Positions 11,665 through 23,821 of a stretch of DNA of 37,871 bases are shown piece after piece. The DNA is from Phoronis australis (taxonomy: Eukaryota; Phoronida; Phoronidae). How positions within the stretch are numbered: position 1 is the stretch's first letter; each line of letters starts with the position of its first letter. The notes beneath the pieces were generated by a model, which saw nothing but the letters and a program-made list of their open reading frames with translations, did not search any database and was not told the DNA's origin. The position numbers and the translations under genes were made by a program. Location: contig NMRA01000575.1 of NCBI GenBank assembly GCA_002633005.1, positions 51,870 to 89,740 on the forward strand, read 5' to 3'.

Positions 11665-12353
11665 AGCTCAATTTTCCGCCGAACACTGGGGAATTCCCAC
11701 CCATAACATTTAAGAGCATGATTAGAAGCAAATATGTTAACGCCCAAGAAAAATATCGCGGATCTATCCTGCATGACATTATAAGGCTGTAAACTAGAGC
11801 CACGCCAGAGACCTTCACAATAATCACTACCAGACACAACACATGCATTGAATAATGTAATGAATGTTGTGTACCTCATATTTTTATTCTTTTAAAAAGT
11901 TTTAATTAAAACGCCGGAAGCTCTTGTGGCAGATTCTGACAGAGTTTTAGTAGTTTGAGAAAACGTCAAATGTTCACTTAAAATTATTCCTAAATATTTA
12001 TAAATGGGCACATAGTCTAGGTCTAATCGGTCAAACCGAAAAGATATAGACTAAGAGAGATATGCTTGGATCTGAAGTGTAATTTTCTCCTGACCGACAA
12101 TTAGCCTCCGTTTAGAGCACCATTCGTCAACTATATGCCATAAAACCTGTAAATTTCCTTCGCTTTCGGCAAGTACTAATATATCAACGGTATCAAACAA
12201 AGATGAAACATTATCCGAATCTAAATATAACTGTTTTAATTTCACTGCCAAATCTTTTACGAACAGTGCAAAAAGAGTAGGTGATAAAACAATGCAGACA
12301 ACTGTACACGAATAGGAGTCTTGGCGATATACATGTTCACTTTGTAAGAACAT
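11628..12353 (-). pseudogene. Decayed non-LTR retrotransposon reverse transcriptase
   Basis: Minus-strand frames carry LINE reverse transcriptase features in the right order. First comes VLSPTLFALFVKDLAVKLKQ (12353 to about 12230). Next is a ruined catalytic box where a YADD-type motif would sit, reading FDTVDILVLAESE, then LQVLWHIVDEWCSKRRLIV. After frame breaks at 12050-11880 (a piece reads HLTFSQTTKTLSESATRA) comes the C-terminal part YTTFITLFNACVVSGSDY, MQDRSAIFFLGVN and VRRKIELLRRWNCVINFE (11879-11628). The catalytic aspartate pair is lost, there are frameshifts and stops, and the 5' half is missing. It is a dead, 5'-truncated insertion. The clade (CR1, jockey or L2-like) cannot be settled from so short a piece. 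Confidence 0.82.
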
Positions 12354-13251
12354 GTGTCGTGTGTTAAGCTGGATTTATATTCTGAATGTTACATGTAGGA
12401 ACGGACATCTGCTGCAGTTGGAATAGGTCGTCCAGTAACGCTTCCACAACGAAACCATCATCCGTGACATCCCACTGTATACTCCTAGCCGACCGGTCGG
12501 ATGAAAATTCGTGATGAGTGCTACATGTACTCATTAACAAATCCAAATCTAAAGAAATCGCTAACGGCGCAATTCATGTAAATACAGTTACAAGTTATTG
12601 GATGTTTGCCCTTAAACAGGTTTAGAGTTTAACAGCTAGATAGAGTTAAAGAGCATCGAAGAATTCCATCATCCGACCACTGCGTCCGCTTTTTGTATCT
12701 GTACATTAAACAACAACAGTGTCAGACAACACTCTAAAATTTAAACAAGTAAGTAATTAACAGAATATAATATAAAAAACAAGAAAACAACGTTACAAGC
12801 CGAAGAGTGAGGTATTGATTGAGTTCAGAGTCCTGGCGATAACCGCAAATCGCTGAAGTGAACTGGGGTGCAGGGCCTGGGCTTTATTATGTTAAAGGAA
12901 TCATGCCCCAGTAAAGCACACTATGACAACAGTTTTAAAACAAAATGAGTTCTAAATCAACAGTAGTGTATTTGATGGCCAAAGGCTGGTTTAGTGCCAC
13001 ATCAAGGATATGTAGCATATTGCTTAGAAATTCTAAAAGTATTTTTCAATATTCAGTACCTGTGTGAATGAACTGCTTGTCTTCGTTTCTAGTTCCCTTG
13101 GAAATCGAGATCTTGCTTTTATATGGCAGAAAAGCATGAGTTCCAGCCTGGAAATGTGTTTACTATTATCAACGATCAAAAGTAAAAATCGGTCACTGAA
13201 ATATAATCTCCCTCCGTGATTAGAGCACTTCCGTTTGTACCCGAAGTCCTT
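12354..13251. other. Non-coding, nothing recognised
   Basis: A minus-strand frame at 12364-12546 adjoins the LINE fragment but does not resemble reverse transcriptase. Nothing else stands out. Confidence 0.4.
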
Positions 13252-13476
13252 TCATTCAGAGTCGCCATCACATTCCATCAGCGAGGTGTTCATAGCATAG
13301 AAAGATGATACAAAAAGCGAAGGCATGCGTAATTTTGATCCTGTGAGAATTGTGGATTTGCGTGCAAACGGCCGTTCAGAACAAGTACACTGTAAACTAG
13401 GTGTTCCGTGACGATGTGCGATTTTATGTTCCATTGCTTTAAATTGTATATCGTCCACAAAATCCGTGGAGTACAT
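13252..13476 (-). CDS. Unrecognised 74-codon ORF
   Basis: Opens with a real ATG (MYSTDFVDDIQFKAMEHKI) and runs to TGA without low-complexity runs. Amino-acid use is mixed and protein-like, with two cysteines in CTCSE. No domain, signal peptide or splice pairing was recognised and neighbours are non-coding. It could be a small gene, one exon or chance; chance is most likely in a region of this length. Confidence 0.18.
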   Translation of the reverse strand: MYSTDFVDDIQFKAMEHKIAHRHGTPSLQCTCSERPFARKSTILTGSKLRMPSLFVSSFYAMNTSLMECDGDSE

Positions 13477-16400
13477 CAGTAATTCGACATTTCACTGTAT
13501 TGATGTTGCTCGCATAATTTTTGTTATTACTTTTAGTTGGTTTCTTGATATCAGTGACTTTTTAAGTTAGCGCGTTGATATCGTGCAGGATTTGCAGCAA
13601 CTGGGTGTGATGCTTTCCCACGCCCATGTGAAATTTAATAAAAAGAAAAGGCATGGACACCGCTTTATGAAGTTTGCGTACAGACGCAGATTAAAAATAT
13701 CCCATCATCATGACGTCGGTCGTTAGTGTTAAGTTTGAATATTTAGACATCGCAGAGTAAAAACAAATTACATTGCACAGTATACGCTATCGATATCTAC
13801 TGGGGTTATAGCAGAGTACTTGCAAATTATTTTCTAACAAGTGTTATATTTATGCAAATAGCTTTCATCTGAACTGAGGAGCACGAGTTATTGAAAACGG
13901 CTCTGTGTACTTCATTGAAAGTTTTCAGTCAATTTCAAATACGCTGTCTAGATTCTTATTGTCCAAGTGTTATTGAACTGTGCGATAGACGAACACGACC
14001 ACTGCTTTTTAACAAAAACTCTCAATCCCGCCTTACATTTTAAAAGTTAATTTGGGGTAGAATGTCATCTAAATCAGTAATCGAAATTCTTAGCAACGTT
14101 TTTAAGAGACATTAAAATGTTTCATTAAGTCGAGGGTTTTTGTACTATGAACGCACCGTTATGTAAAAACAAATAGAGACTTACATGTAAAAGATTTGCA
14201 CTGTTATGATAACAATGACTCGTAAGTATTAAGTGCAATTTATAAACCTTGACCTTTCTTCTCTCAAAAATTATATACATTTACTGGTTTTTGTCAGCGT
14301 GGACATTATGGCAATTGACTTTGAAATAACGTTCTAAATTAATCTGCTACATAATTTTAAGTGAAATCTTAAATCTGATGGTAACTTATTTCTCAGAAAT
14401 TTGCGTTCACAATCTGGCTTAAACAAACTATCCGTACGATTCACATGTGTCATACTCACCAAATATTCATTGCGTCGTCAACAAATCAGTTGACAACTCA
14501 AGTTTTTAATTGGTATATAAAGGTTATCAAGTTGCTCTTAACTATTTTTTTTTATTTTAATTGTGTTTTGGTAGATTAAAAAGATCAAACCTTCCGTATC
14601 TGCAGAAGAATACAGGAACAAGTTAGCACTACCTGATCAGTGACCTGATGTCACGCTGAGCTTATTACAAAAAACATATAATTGTGACTGAAATTTTAGC
14701 GTTTGAAAACTAAGAAATGCCAATTGTTATGCTAGTGACAAATCTGGAAATATTTTAAAAGGCGACATGTTAGTTGTATTGTTAACCGCCAGCGCTTGCT
14801 GACTGCCTGGGTGTTTGAACAATGGTGCAGTTTGCAATCTGCAACGTTTAGCCAAACTGTTCACAAGTCACCTAGCGTATCTGCATGGATCCAACCTACC
14901 TTATAATCGATAAATTTTGGACTGAGAGTTGGGCCTATTATGGGAATTCGTAAAAAGGACGTTTAAAGACAAAATAAAATCACCAAGCATTCTTCTTGAA
15001 GAAACATTCTTTACTATTAATTATGCGCGTATATGTTAGGCATATGACTGAATCTGACACGCGCTGTATGCTTCTTACTGACACATATTTCTATCATTGT
15101 TAGATCCATCTGACGTCATGTTGTTGAAGCCGCATACTTATGTCGTATCCAATCTCTCAATCAACCCGCAAAGCGTGCTTCGGATACAGTGTACGAGTTT
15201 AGTACCAATAAAGTAACATTCATTTTTGACATAAATGTCGAACGTAAATGAGTGCGTCCCAAGGTAAATTTCCAGAGATGAAATAGAGGCTGGAAGAAGG
15301 TAAAGTTGGTCATTTACATGTATTATGACTGAATAATATTACAATACAAATATTGTTAAATCATGATCACAACAAGTATAATATTTGGAATGACGATCGA
15401 CAAAAAAGATAAAATATGAATATTTGAGGGATTCTTCACAACACCCTCGACCCCCAAACCCATGACCCAAAATCCACCAGACCTGTGGCTTTTTTACCAT
15501 TCGAAATCATTGTACATGGCTAAATGACTTTCCCATAAGAAACACCTACACGAAAGTCTGCTAAAGTCTGGTGGTTGAAATCAGAAAGTGATATGAGATA
15601 GCTAATTGTGAGCGTGCTATCTTTATCACGGAAATATCTCCACAAGCTGTCACCAATCGCCCTGTTCTTCTAAACCTAAGGAGAGAGTACGTTAACGGGA
15701 ATGGACATAATTTCACATGTTTATCGTTTACTTACTGTTCTATACTGCTGCACAATATACTGCATGTAACTCTGAGATACTTTTTGGTTAACTTGTGTTT
15801 TTCTCAATTTCTATTTACTGAAAAAATTACATATATGTCGGTTCCTCGCACTCTCCCAAAAGACGTTGAATCTTCCATTCACTGAAGAGCAGACGAGACG
15901 ATTACCATTTTCCGAGAACTGCATTTGCAACTCCAGTAGGTCGCATTGTATATAACTTGTTTTGGCTTTCACACTTGCCGAGTCGACCCTCGTAAAAAAG
16001 AGAAATGCCAGCCGATTTCAGGGCCCGACTCGTCCTTTAAGTCAGCGCTTGTTTTATGTTCAGATGGAGTAGAGCTTGTGTAGATGGAGTGAAGGGAGTT
16101 GTGAGTTGTGGGTCGAGAATTTCGTTGGGATGGTATTCGAGTAGGTTTTAGAACAATTCCTATAAGAATTTGTAGTTGAATTAAATAATACAACTGTGGG
16201 TGAAGAAATTAACATTCTCAAGAAAAGGTGAACTGAACCCTTGATTTTGCAAACAAAAGAACATCCCTTTAAGTACACTGGATATCTAAGGGAATTCAAC
16301 TAATCCACGGAAATACTAGTGAACTGATCAGTATCATCAACTGAATTATGACACAGTAAAAATGCCCATGAGAGCGTCAGACCATCACGTAAAAGGGATT

Positions 16401-16784
16401 AATAGGAACATGTAACAGTCGGTCAAATGAAATTACTTAAAAAGTGAAACATATAAGAACGTCATGTGTTCCAAAATCAGTCCGTCCTCTTACATGTAAG
16501 CAGAGTAGAAGTTGGTGAATTAGATTTTTGTCAATTTCCGAAGTTTTCTGCTGAATACATTGACAAAACAAAATCCCCATCATTGTTTTTATGAAATGCA
16601 TACGTCCAGCTATCATTTCTTACAAGTTTAACAGCAGAGGGTGTTGCTGGTGTTGCCTATGTGTGATCTGCACAGTTTGCTAAACCTTCAGCGTACAATG
16701 AATTGAGTCTGTGGTGATAAACTAAAGGAAAAAGCAAACATGCACACATTTCTGTTACAGTATTTAAGTCATTCACATATTGTA

Positions 16785-16786
<2 letters not shown>
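13477..16786. other. Non-coding, nothing recognised
   Basis: More than 3 kb of AT-rich sequence with no gene, RNA, repeat or mobile element that I can support. Confidence 0.4.

Positions 16787-16823
<37 letters not shown>
16787..16823. repeat. (AAT)n microsatellite
   Basis: Twelve uninterrupted ATA/AAT units. Confidence 0.95.
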
Positions 16824-18482
16824 GGCCAAACATGCAACCATGTCAGAGAAGTTTGAGTACTGGAGTAAAGCGGTTATCTCATACGGAGCTGGACTTTCAA
16901 TCAACGGAAAAGCAACATCAGATTTGGGAATGAACAATAGCTCAAATATCAACTGGACAATGTCAAAGCTGTATACAAATCATATCTTTTGACCAGTACC
17001 ACGACAAAATTTCCACCAAATTCCAACAGATATCCGTACATGTATAAAATTAGAAGAGTCTGACACAAATATGTTTAAGCTTGTATAGTACATGTATAAT
17101 GTTAAAATGTTCACTAGGCACCTGAAGAAGAAAATTAACAACATTAATGTTTTACTTTGGTTAAAGCATTGTCTCAAGTAAATATTACCGTTCCATAATT
17201 TGATGTTTATGAGAAATAAAAATGCTGCTCCACTGTGAAATGGTTATAAATGGATAGTGACATTGGTGAATATACTGCGTCATTATGGATGTGCTCAACT
17301 CCCTGGAGCCTTTCATGAATATTGTGGAATGGTTCAACTGCCCGAAGCCTTCAAGGAATTAAGTCATTGACGGTGTCACCGAGGAAGGGGTTAGGAGGCA
17401 TTGAACAGTTCCCACAGGGGTTTGCCTATCAGAACACACGTCAATGGACTCTTCACCCTTTCTTCACTCTCTCAAAAACAGCATGCAAATAAAGAAAAAT
17501 GTTGAGTCATTTCACACCACAAGCCCAACAGATGAGCACGGGAAGTTTGTCCTCTCCTGTGTTTTTGTCCCTTTCACTCCCAGTGGAAACCAAGCTAGAC
17601 TAAGAAAATTAAGGGCAAACAATGCAAAATCGGCATTTTCACCCCAAAATCACCACTTCCCTGCCGATGCTCGACTGCATTATTGCAACAGGGGCCCACC
17701 ATCTTGAAGAAGAGTGCAGCTACAGCCAAGATAGTGACCTTTTTAATTGTTAACAAATACAAACAAACCACATTCACCTGGCCTATATACAATACCTAAA
17801 TAAAAATTGCCCCAAGCTTGGCCCAACCCCAGATTTTAATAATTTGGGAGTTCAAACTGGCCGCGGCCGCAGTCCAACTGTTCAGGGCCACCTTAACTCC
17901 AAGGAACCTTTCATTCGATGAAGAAGTATATTTATCTACGTTTTAAATACCAAAAGCGACGCCCCCACTAAGCGCATAAACTAAAATAAAACTGAATAAA
18001 TAACAATACTGATTGTCACCTCGCTGTCAAAATCAACCAAAGGTAAAAGCAACTGTTTTAATTCCAGGTGCCAAACTGTTCTCTTAGACATGGAACAGTT
18101 TATAAATGCATAATTTCAGACGAAGATTCACGGACATGTGTAGTTAAATATCAATGATGTGAACGTATTGGATCACATTGTCAAAGGGCTGCTTGGTGTC
18201 ACGGCCGAAAGTTATCGCCCCCTGTACGGTTGTATTCCATCAGACCAATACAGCGAACGCTAGGTCAAGTTGGGACTGGCGTTAGTGGCTGGGAGATCCA
18301 CACCTGCAATTTTTAAAAAAATGCAATTAACAAAATGAAACAAATATTGCACAACCTTTGTCAATTACAAGCTTAACATGTTGCGGTAAATCTCATCCAT
18401 AAAACGTATTGTACTTTTCACCGCGATGCATACTCGGTTTTATGTTTCTTAAAAAATAGCAATTCTGGGAATGGAAAGTACG
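16824..18482. other. Non-coding downstream of the DED gene
   Basis: No exon recognised. A short minus-strand ATG frame (MVGPCCNNAVEHRQGSGD..., from about 17699) and an opposite plus frame (17444-17707) overlap; neither resembles a known family. A GCGGCCGC site near 17861 is a chance GC-rich spot. Confidence 0.4.
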
Positions 18483-18488
18483 TTTATT
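18483..18488 (-). terminator. Poly(A) signal AATAAA after the DED exon
   Basis: On the minus strand, AATAAA lies about 70 bases past the in-frame TGA at 18560-18558. This supports reading the DED exon as the terminal exon. Confidence 0.4.
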
Positions 18489-18557
18489 TGCATTTAAATG
18501 AGATACTCACACTCTACATTGATTCTTTTCAAACAAATAAGAGACAACCATAGCTAC

Positions 18558-18777
18558 TCACAAGAAGCCAATACATGAAAATATTTCAAACCCTTGCCTG
18601 ATACCTAGTGCATTTATAGCACGTGACAGTCCTTCCACTCGACCCTTCAGTTGGTTCAAATTGAGCACGCCAAGCATATCGATTAAGTTTCTATACTCCC
18701 CACATTTAATAATCTCTTGCTTCTCGAACTGGTCTAGAAGTTGCAAAGTGTCTGTTATTTTCTCTAGTTGTGCTGGT
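18558..18777 (-). CDS. Exon F: C-terminal half of a death-effector domain
   Basis: Acceptor TTATTTTCAG (ending at 18778) opens the exon with one base that completes a split AAA codon from exon E. The product reads PAQLEKITDTLQLLDQFEK, then EIIKCGEYRNLIDMLGVLN, LNQLKGRVEGLSRAI and a tail GIRQGFEIFSCIGFL before TGA. Helices 3-6 of a DED are recognisable: LE-I-D-L-LL, an E-Y-L-L pattern and the final L-VE helix. The family's RxDL charge motif is replaced by LNQL. Ends are uncertain: TGA at 18560-18558 with AATAAA downstream, or a donor GTGAGT overlapping it (exon end 18562), or GTATCA (exon end 18605). Residues after SRAI lie outside the domain. Confidence 0.72.
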
Positions 18778-19817
18778 CTGAAAATAACAAAACATTAACG
18801 ACCACGTCAATCGAAAATCAAGCCTGGAGACTGCCCATATACATGTACATGTACTTGTAAGTCTGATTAGGAACGGTTCGTTAGAACATTTAAACTTAAA
18901 TTTCAGTTACGTACGTCTACATAATTCAGCGCGCTATGACGACTGTGAGATTGAGAATCAATTTAATGTTGACAAGAACGGTTTCCTTATTATTTAATTT
19001 ACGTTATAATACCCACCCTAGGTTGTTAGTAGACTCCGAAGTCTAAATTTTGTAATCAATATCCATCGCAACCGCACTTTTGTAATTTTCTAGTCCACCT
19101 TATGCAAGAAAATGGTCTAATATTATACGCAATGGCGAAGGTGGGTATCTGTCTAACCTGAGATTGCACTTCATGAAACTATCACTGGGGTTTAAAAATT
19201 TGAGTCTAAACTCGAAATCTCNTGACAGTCCTTCCACTCGACCCTTCAGTTGGTTCAAATTGAGCACGCCAAGCATATCGATTAAGTTTCTATACTCCCC
19301 ACATTTAATAATCTCTTGCTTCTCGAACTCGTCTAGAAGTTCCAAAGTGTCTGTTATTTTCTCTAGTTGTGCTGGTCTGAAAATAACAAAACATTAACGA
19401 CCACGTCAATCGAAAATCAAGCCTGGAGACTGCCCATATACATGTACATGTACACTGTCTGATTAGGAACGGTTCGTTAGAACATTTAAACTTAAACTTC
19501 AGTTACGTACGTCTACTTAATTCAGCGCGCTATGACGACTGTGAGATTGAGAATCAATTTAATGTTGACAAGAACGGTTTCCTTATAATTTTATTTACGT
19601 TATAATACCCACCCTAGGTTGTGAGTAGACTCCGAAGTCTAAATTTTGTAATCAATATCCATCGCAACCGCACTTTTGTAATTTTCTAGTCCACCTTATG
19701 CAAGAAAATGGTCTAATATTATACGCAATGGCGAAGGTGGGTATCTGTCTAACCTGAGATTGCACTTCATGAAACTATCACTGGGGTTTAAAAATTTGAG
19801 TCTAAACTCGAAATCTC
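18624..19817. repeat. Direct near-copies around N at 19222
   Basis: 18624-19221 (598 bp) and 19223-19817 (595 bp) match with about ten substitutions and small indels. The second copy begins immediately after the single N and the first ends at it, as expected from two overlapping contig ends joined without merging. Confidence 0.92.
19223..19376 (-). CDS. Second copy of exon F, cut by an assembly N
   Basis: Same acceptor and frame as exon F, reading PAQLEKITDTLELLDEFEK to ...VEGLS, where it meets the N at 19222. It differs from the other copy by two Gln-to-Glu changes (LELLDEFEK against LQLLDQFEK). It sits inside an N-flanked duplication and lacks its own 3' end, so I read it as the other allele of exon F rather than as an extra exon. 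If the duplication were real it would be a partial exon duplication. Confidence 0.6.
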
Positions 19818-20954
19818 GACATTAAAGTCGATGTCATAATTTGAATCTATTGTCCGTTATAGGCGAACTTGTACTAAAACATAATTTTCACAGAAAATAC
19901 TGCACAAAAAATGAAAGTAATTTCGAATTCACACTAAAGGAAATGAGAAAAATCGAGTTCATAGGCGAGAAGAACGTTTACACGCGGGCCAATACGATAT
20001 TTTGTAGCAAGATTGGGACATGTGACACGTGTCAAAGGTATTCCGGAAGTAACGGATAAAATAAGAGCAACGTGGAACGTTAATCTGCACCAAGTGTGAG
20101 CTTTGCATACCATGCATGTCATTATTTCAAACACTCTCACTAAATAGAGCTGCAACCTAGTAAATTCACGTGCAAAGCAAGTCAGGAACACGTCCTGCCA
20201 TTTTTATGATCCTGCAATAAATTTGGTAAAGGGAAGCAGTCCACACAAAAATTGCGGAAACGATACAAGGGGGGAAGAAGGGTCAAATCCATCTGAAACA
20301 GACATTGTGTTGTTGTATACGAAATTACAATTTAGTTGCACGATTTCAGGAACACCCATCTAAGAACTAGGTACATGTAGATTTCAATATATATTCATAG
20401 AAAACAAGTATAGCTAGCGAACCCGGCAGTAGTGAGATTTGACCCAAATTTCACGTCACGTGTCTCTCTCCAGTAGATGCCCTTGCCAACTTTTGTGATG
20501 ATCCACCAGGAAACTAGTATTGGACGGCACAGTTTTAATGTTGAAATTGTCGTGAGAGGGTGCCATATCAGCCGGACCCAGTTTAAATTCCAGCCGGACC
20601 TAATAGGAACACTTATACCAATTTTCAGAAATATCTTTACAGTGGTTTGTCCAATAGATAAGGGGCTGAACACACAGTCTCGTGGTAATAATATGGTCAC
20701 TATGTGGCATACAGTGAGTCCAATATATCTTAAAAGGTGTTAATCTGGTCTCTCTAATAAAAACTAAGTCTCTATGCTTTATGAAAACCTTTCCAAGAGC
20801 TCCCATTCTGGGGAGTAAATGTAAACAGCATAAAATAGGGATCACAACGGTAAGTGATACCCTCAGGAAATAAAAGTTATCCGTTGTTACGTTCTTAGAA
20901 ATAGAAAAACAAATTCGAAAACTTCCTACAAGACATTTATGATCCGAAACAACG
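19818..20954. other. Intron sequence, nothing recognised
   Basis: Lies between exon E and exon F of the DED gene. Long minus-strand frames at 20395-20700 and 20600-21070 (156 codons) overlap each other in different frames and resemble no family. The latter crosses the boundary of the next N-flanked duplication. Possibly a dispersed repeat. Confidence 0.35.
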
Positions 20955-22551
20955 GCAAACCAAGGGAAAAATGCAACCGCAACTTGGGGGTGACTCAGTA
21001 ATTGGAGCTTTCCGAAAGACACCGTTATGTATGACCTTCTGAGTAGCAAAACATGGACCAGTTTTCGCAATGAACCTTAGAGCAGGGATATTGGAGACGT
21101 ACACCAACAAGCAGACTCGAAATCAGGTAAAAAGGCCAATAGGTGGCGGAAATCAAAGGTCGCATGTGATGGGTTCAACCGGAAGGTACATCATCAGCCT
21201 AAAGGAAGGAAGTGACAACGACGTCACACCTCATTACTTGAACGGTTTAATTGGACCTGTTAATGGGGGAAATCTAATCTAGATCAAGATCATACGTGTA
21301 ACCAGAAGACGTCGGTAACGATGAAAGAAGGCAAAATCGAATCGGCAATTAGTGATAGCTGATGACATCAGGTAGATCAGTGGTGGAAACAACCACCATC
21401 CAGAGGTTCTAAAAAGATGTTGGATGTGTTTGCAGGTTCAATTACGCATGCTTCATAAACATTGTCACGTCACTGCCACTTGATTACGGTAGGCGGATGG
21501 TGCCCCTCCCGTTTGCAACCAACACACATTAGCTTTGATCTTTCACCATTTACTGATGACGTAGGCCACTCTAACAACTCATTAAACTATTTAGAAGTGT
21601 TTTCATTGACAATGTATAACTTGGACTATCTACCACTCAAGATTTTTTAAATAGTAGAAAAATGACAGTCAAATGACATATTTCTGACACATCAAATATG
21701 CAGACTGGTGTAAGAGAACAAAGTGTTGAGAAAACAAAACTTGCCATACGANGCAAACCAAGGGAAAAATGCAACCGCAACTTGGGGGTGACTCAGTAAT
21801 TGGAGCTTTCCGAAAGACACCGTTATGTGTGACCTTCTGAGTAGCAAAACATGGACCAGTTTTCGCAATGAACCTTAGAGCAGGGATTTTGGAGACGTAC
21901 ACCAACAAGCAGACTCGAAATCAGGTAAAAAGGCCAATAGGTGGCGAAAATCAAAGATCGCATGTGATGGGTGCAACCGGAAGGTATATCATCAGCCTAA
22001 AGGAAGGAAGTGACAATGACGTCACACCTTATTACTTGAACGGTTTAATTGGACCTGTTAATGGGGGAACTCTAATCTAGATCAAGGTCATACGTGTAAC
22101 CAGAAGACGTCGGTAACGATGAAAGAGGGCAAAATCGAATCGGCAATTAGTGATAGCTGATGACATCAGGTAGGTCAGTGGTGGAAACAACCACCATCCA
22201 GAGGTTCTAAAAAGATGTTGGATGTGTTTGCAGGTTCAATTACGCATGCTTCATAAACATTGTCACGTCACTGCCACTTCATTACGGTAGGCGGATGATG
22301 CCCCTCCCGTTTGCAACCAACACACATTAGCTTTGATCTTCCACCATTTACTGGTGACTTAATAGGCCACTCTAACAACTCATTAAACTATTTAGAAATG
22401 TTTTCATTGACAATGTATAACTTGGACTATCTACCACTCAAGATTTTTTAAATAGTAGAAAAATGACAGTCAAAGACATATTTCTGACACATCAAATATG
22501 CAGACTGGTGTAAGAGAACAAAGTGTTGAGAAAACAAAACTTGCCATACGA
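20955..22551. repeat. Direct near-copies around N at 21752
   Basis: 20955-21751 (797 bp) and 21753-22551 (799 bp) are almost identical and abut the N exactly. Each holds a 70-codon ATG frame (21070-21282 and 21868-22080, MNLRAGILETYTNKQTRNQ...) that differs by four replacement and about four silent changes. That ratio gives no sign of protein-level constraint. Confidence 0.92.
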
Positions 22552-22562
22552 CGCTCACTGGT

Positions 22563-22765
22563 GTGCAGGCTATGTTGGAGCCTCGAAAACTGGCCAAATT
22601 TGCCTTTGGAACATGAGTGATCGGATCCAACAATGAAGTGAAATGAGTACAACAAAAATGTTACGAANGTGCAGGCTATGTTGGAGCCTCGAAAAATGGC
22701 CAAATTTGCCTTTGGAACATGAGTGATCGGATCCAACAATGAAGGGAAATGAGTACAACAAAAAT
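22563..22765. repeat. Short direct copies around N at 22668
   Basis: GTGCAGGCTATGTTGGAGCC and the following 77 bases at 22563-22659 recur at 22669-22765 with two substitutions. Eight unmatched bases (GTTACGAA) precede the N. Confidence 0.9.
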
Positions 22766-22957
22766 ACTAAAGAGGTCCTCGTCATAGCTGCAGGGTCACT
22801 TAGCTATGCACACTGGTGTTGTATGGCCAGTGACTGTTTAGATTAAGGTACAATAATTTATTACAGGCTCGTTGCAGTTAATATTGACTGAATGAGCCTG
22901 GCGACTGTTTCTGTCACCGTGCCCATAGATGTTGCTTTTGTCTGAGGTGATAGTCAG

Positions 22958-23179
22958 TCGCAAGAGTCTACGTTGGAGTCCAATATAGAAGTTATTCCAA
23001 TTAGCACAAAAAACCTGACAAAACATCGCTACTGTTTAACAAAGGAACAGGTATCTTCAGTTTACAAAGAGGTTGGAAACCACTTCCAGCTCAATTGCTT
23101 CGTCTATGGAATGTACAAGGAGAGATATTTGACATTTAAATTGAAAACTTCTGGTCACAGTGAAACAAAGAGGAAATAA
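22958..23179 (+). CDS. Possible terminal exon, unrecognised
   Basis: After a possible acceptor (GATAGTCAG, ending 22957) a frame of 73 codons runs to TAA, containing LTKHRYCLTKEQVSSVYKE and HFQLNCFVYGMYKERYLTF. Amino-acid use is protein-like, but there is no ATG, the polypyrimidine tract is poor, no partner exon was found and no family is recognised. It lies on the opposite strand inside the large intron of the DED gene. A chance frame or an old transposon piece is as likely. Confidence 0.18.
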   Translation, partial: SQESTLESNIEVIPISTKNLTKHRYCLTKEQVSSVYKEVGNHFQLNCFVYGMYKERYLTFKLKTSGHSETKRK

Positions 23180-23821
23180 CGGCTACAACTTTACGTGCCC
23201 GCCTTCTTCAGTTTGAAGGTACATGTAAGTTCCTTTTGCAGCAACGTTTATTTGGAAAAATCAGAGTTTAACCACTGGAACGCAACAATTGGAAACTCCT
23301 AACCACGTAACTATTAAAATACTGAGAGAATATCACCCCTTAAAAAAACGTCTATAGGTACGTTGTCAGTAACGATCAAAAAACTAAACCACTTGGTATA
23401 ATCTGTAAAGAACCTTCAAAAAATACTACGCAAGAAGGAGTCATTGGGCATTCGGGACCCGTATGTTGCTGGTTATTTAGAGCTCTGAAGCTATGGTGAT
23501 GACGTGGCATTTCATGTCACTGTTGTTGCCATCATTACACTTCCCGGATGAAACTTGACTGGTTATCGACAGTTGCAGCCGATTTCATCGATGGTTAAAC
23601 AAATCTGGCTTAAGACTGTTATCGGAGAGGAAACTCTAGGTGTTTTTTCTGAATCCACTGCTTAATACGCATTTTATTTCATTTTGAAATTGGTGGTTCT
23701 CGACCGCCTGAAGAAGACGTAACGGTAACTTTAAAGGGTTGCTTAATACGCTCATAATTGTTTGTAGTCACTGTGCAGTAGATGGATAGTTCCTAAACAC
23801 ACAATGTTTTTTTTTTCTTAC
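23180..23821. other. Intron sequence, nothing recognised
   Basis: Intron 5' of exon F on the minus strand. It starts with the exon E donor GTAAGA (23821-23816) followed by an A-run. No other feature seen. Confidence 0.4.

Noticed and set aside
20600-21070. 156-codon minus-strand frame, one of the longest in the window
   Set aside because: Composition is not protein-like, it overlaps another open minus frame and no family or splice context fits. Probably chance or repeat-derived.
21070-22080. Two near-identical 70-codon ATG frames suggesting a tandem small-protein gene
   Set aside because: The pair is the contig overlap at N 21752. Four replacement against about four silent changes shows no constraint, and no family is recognised.
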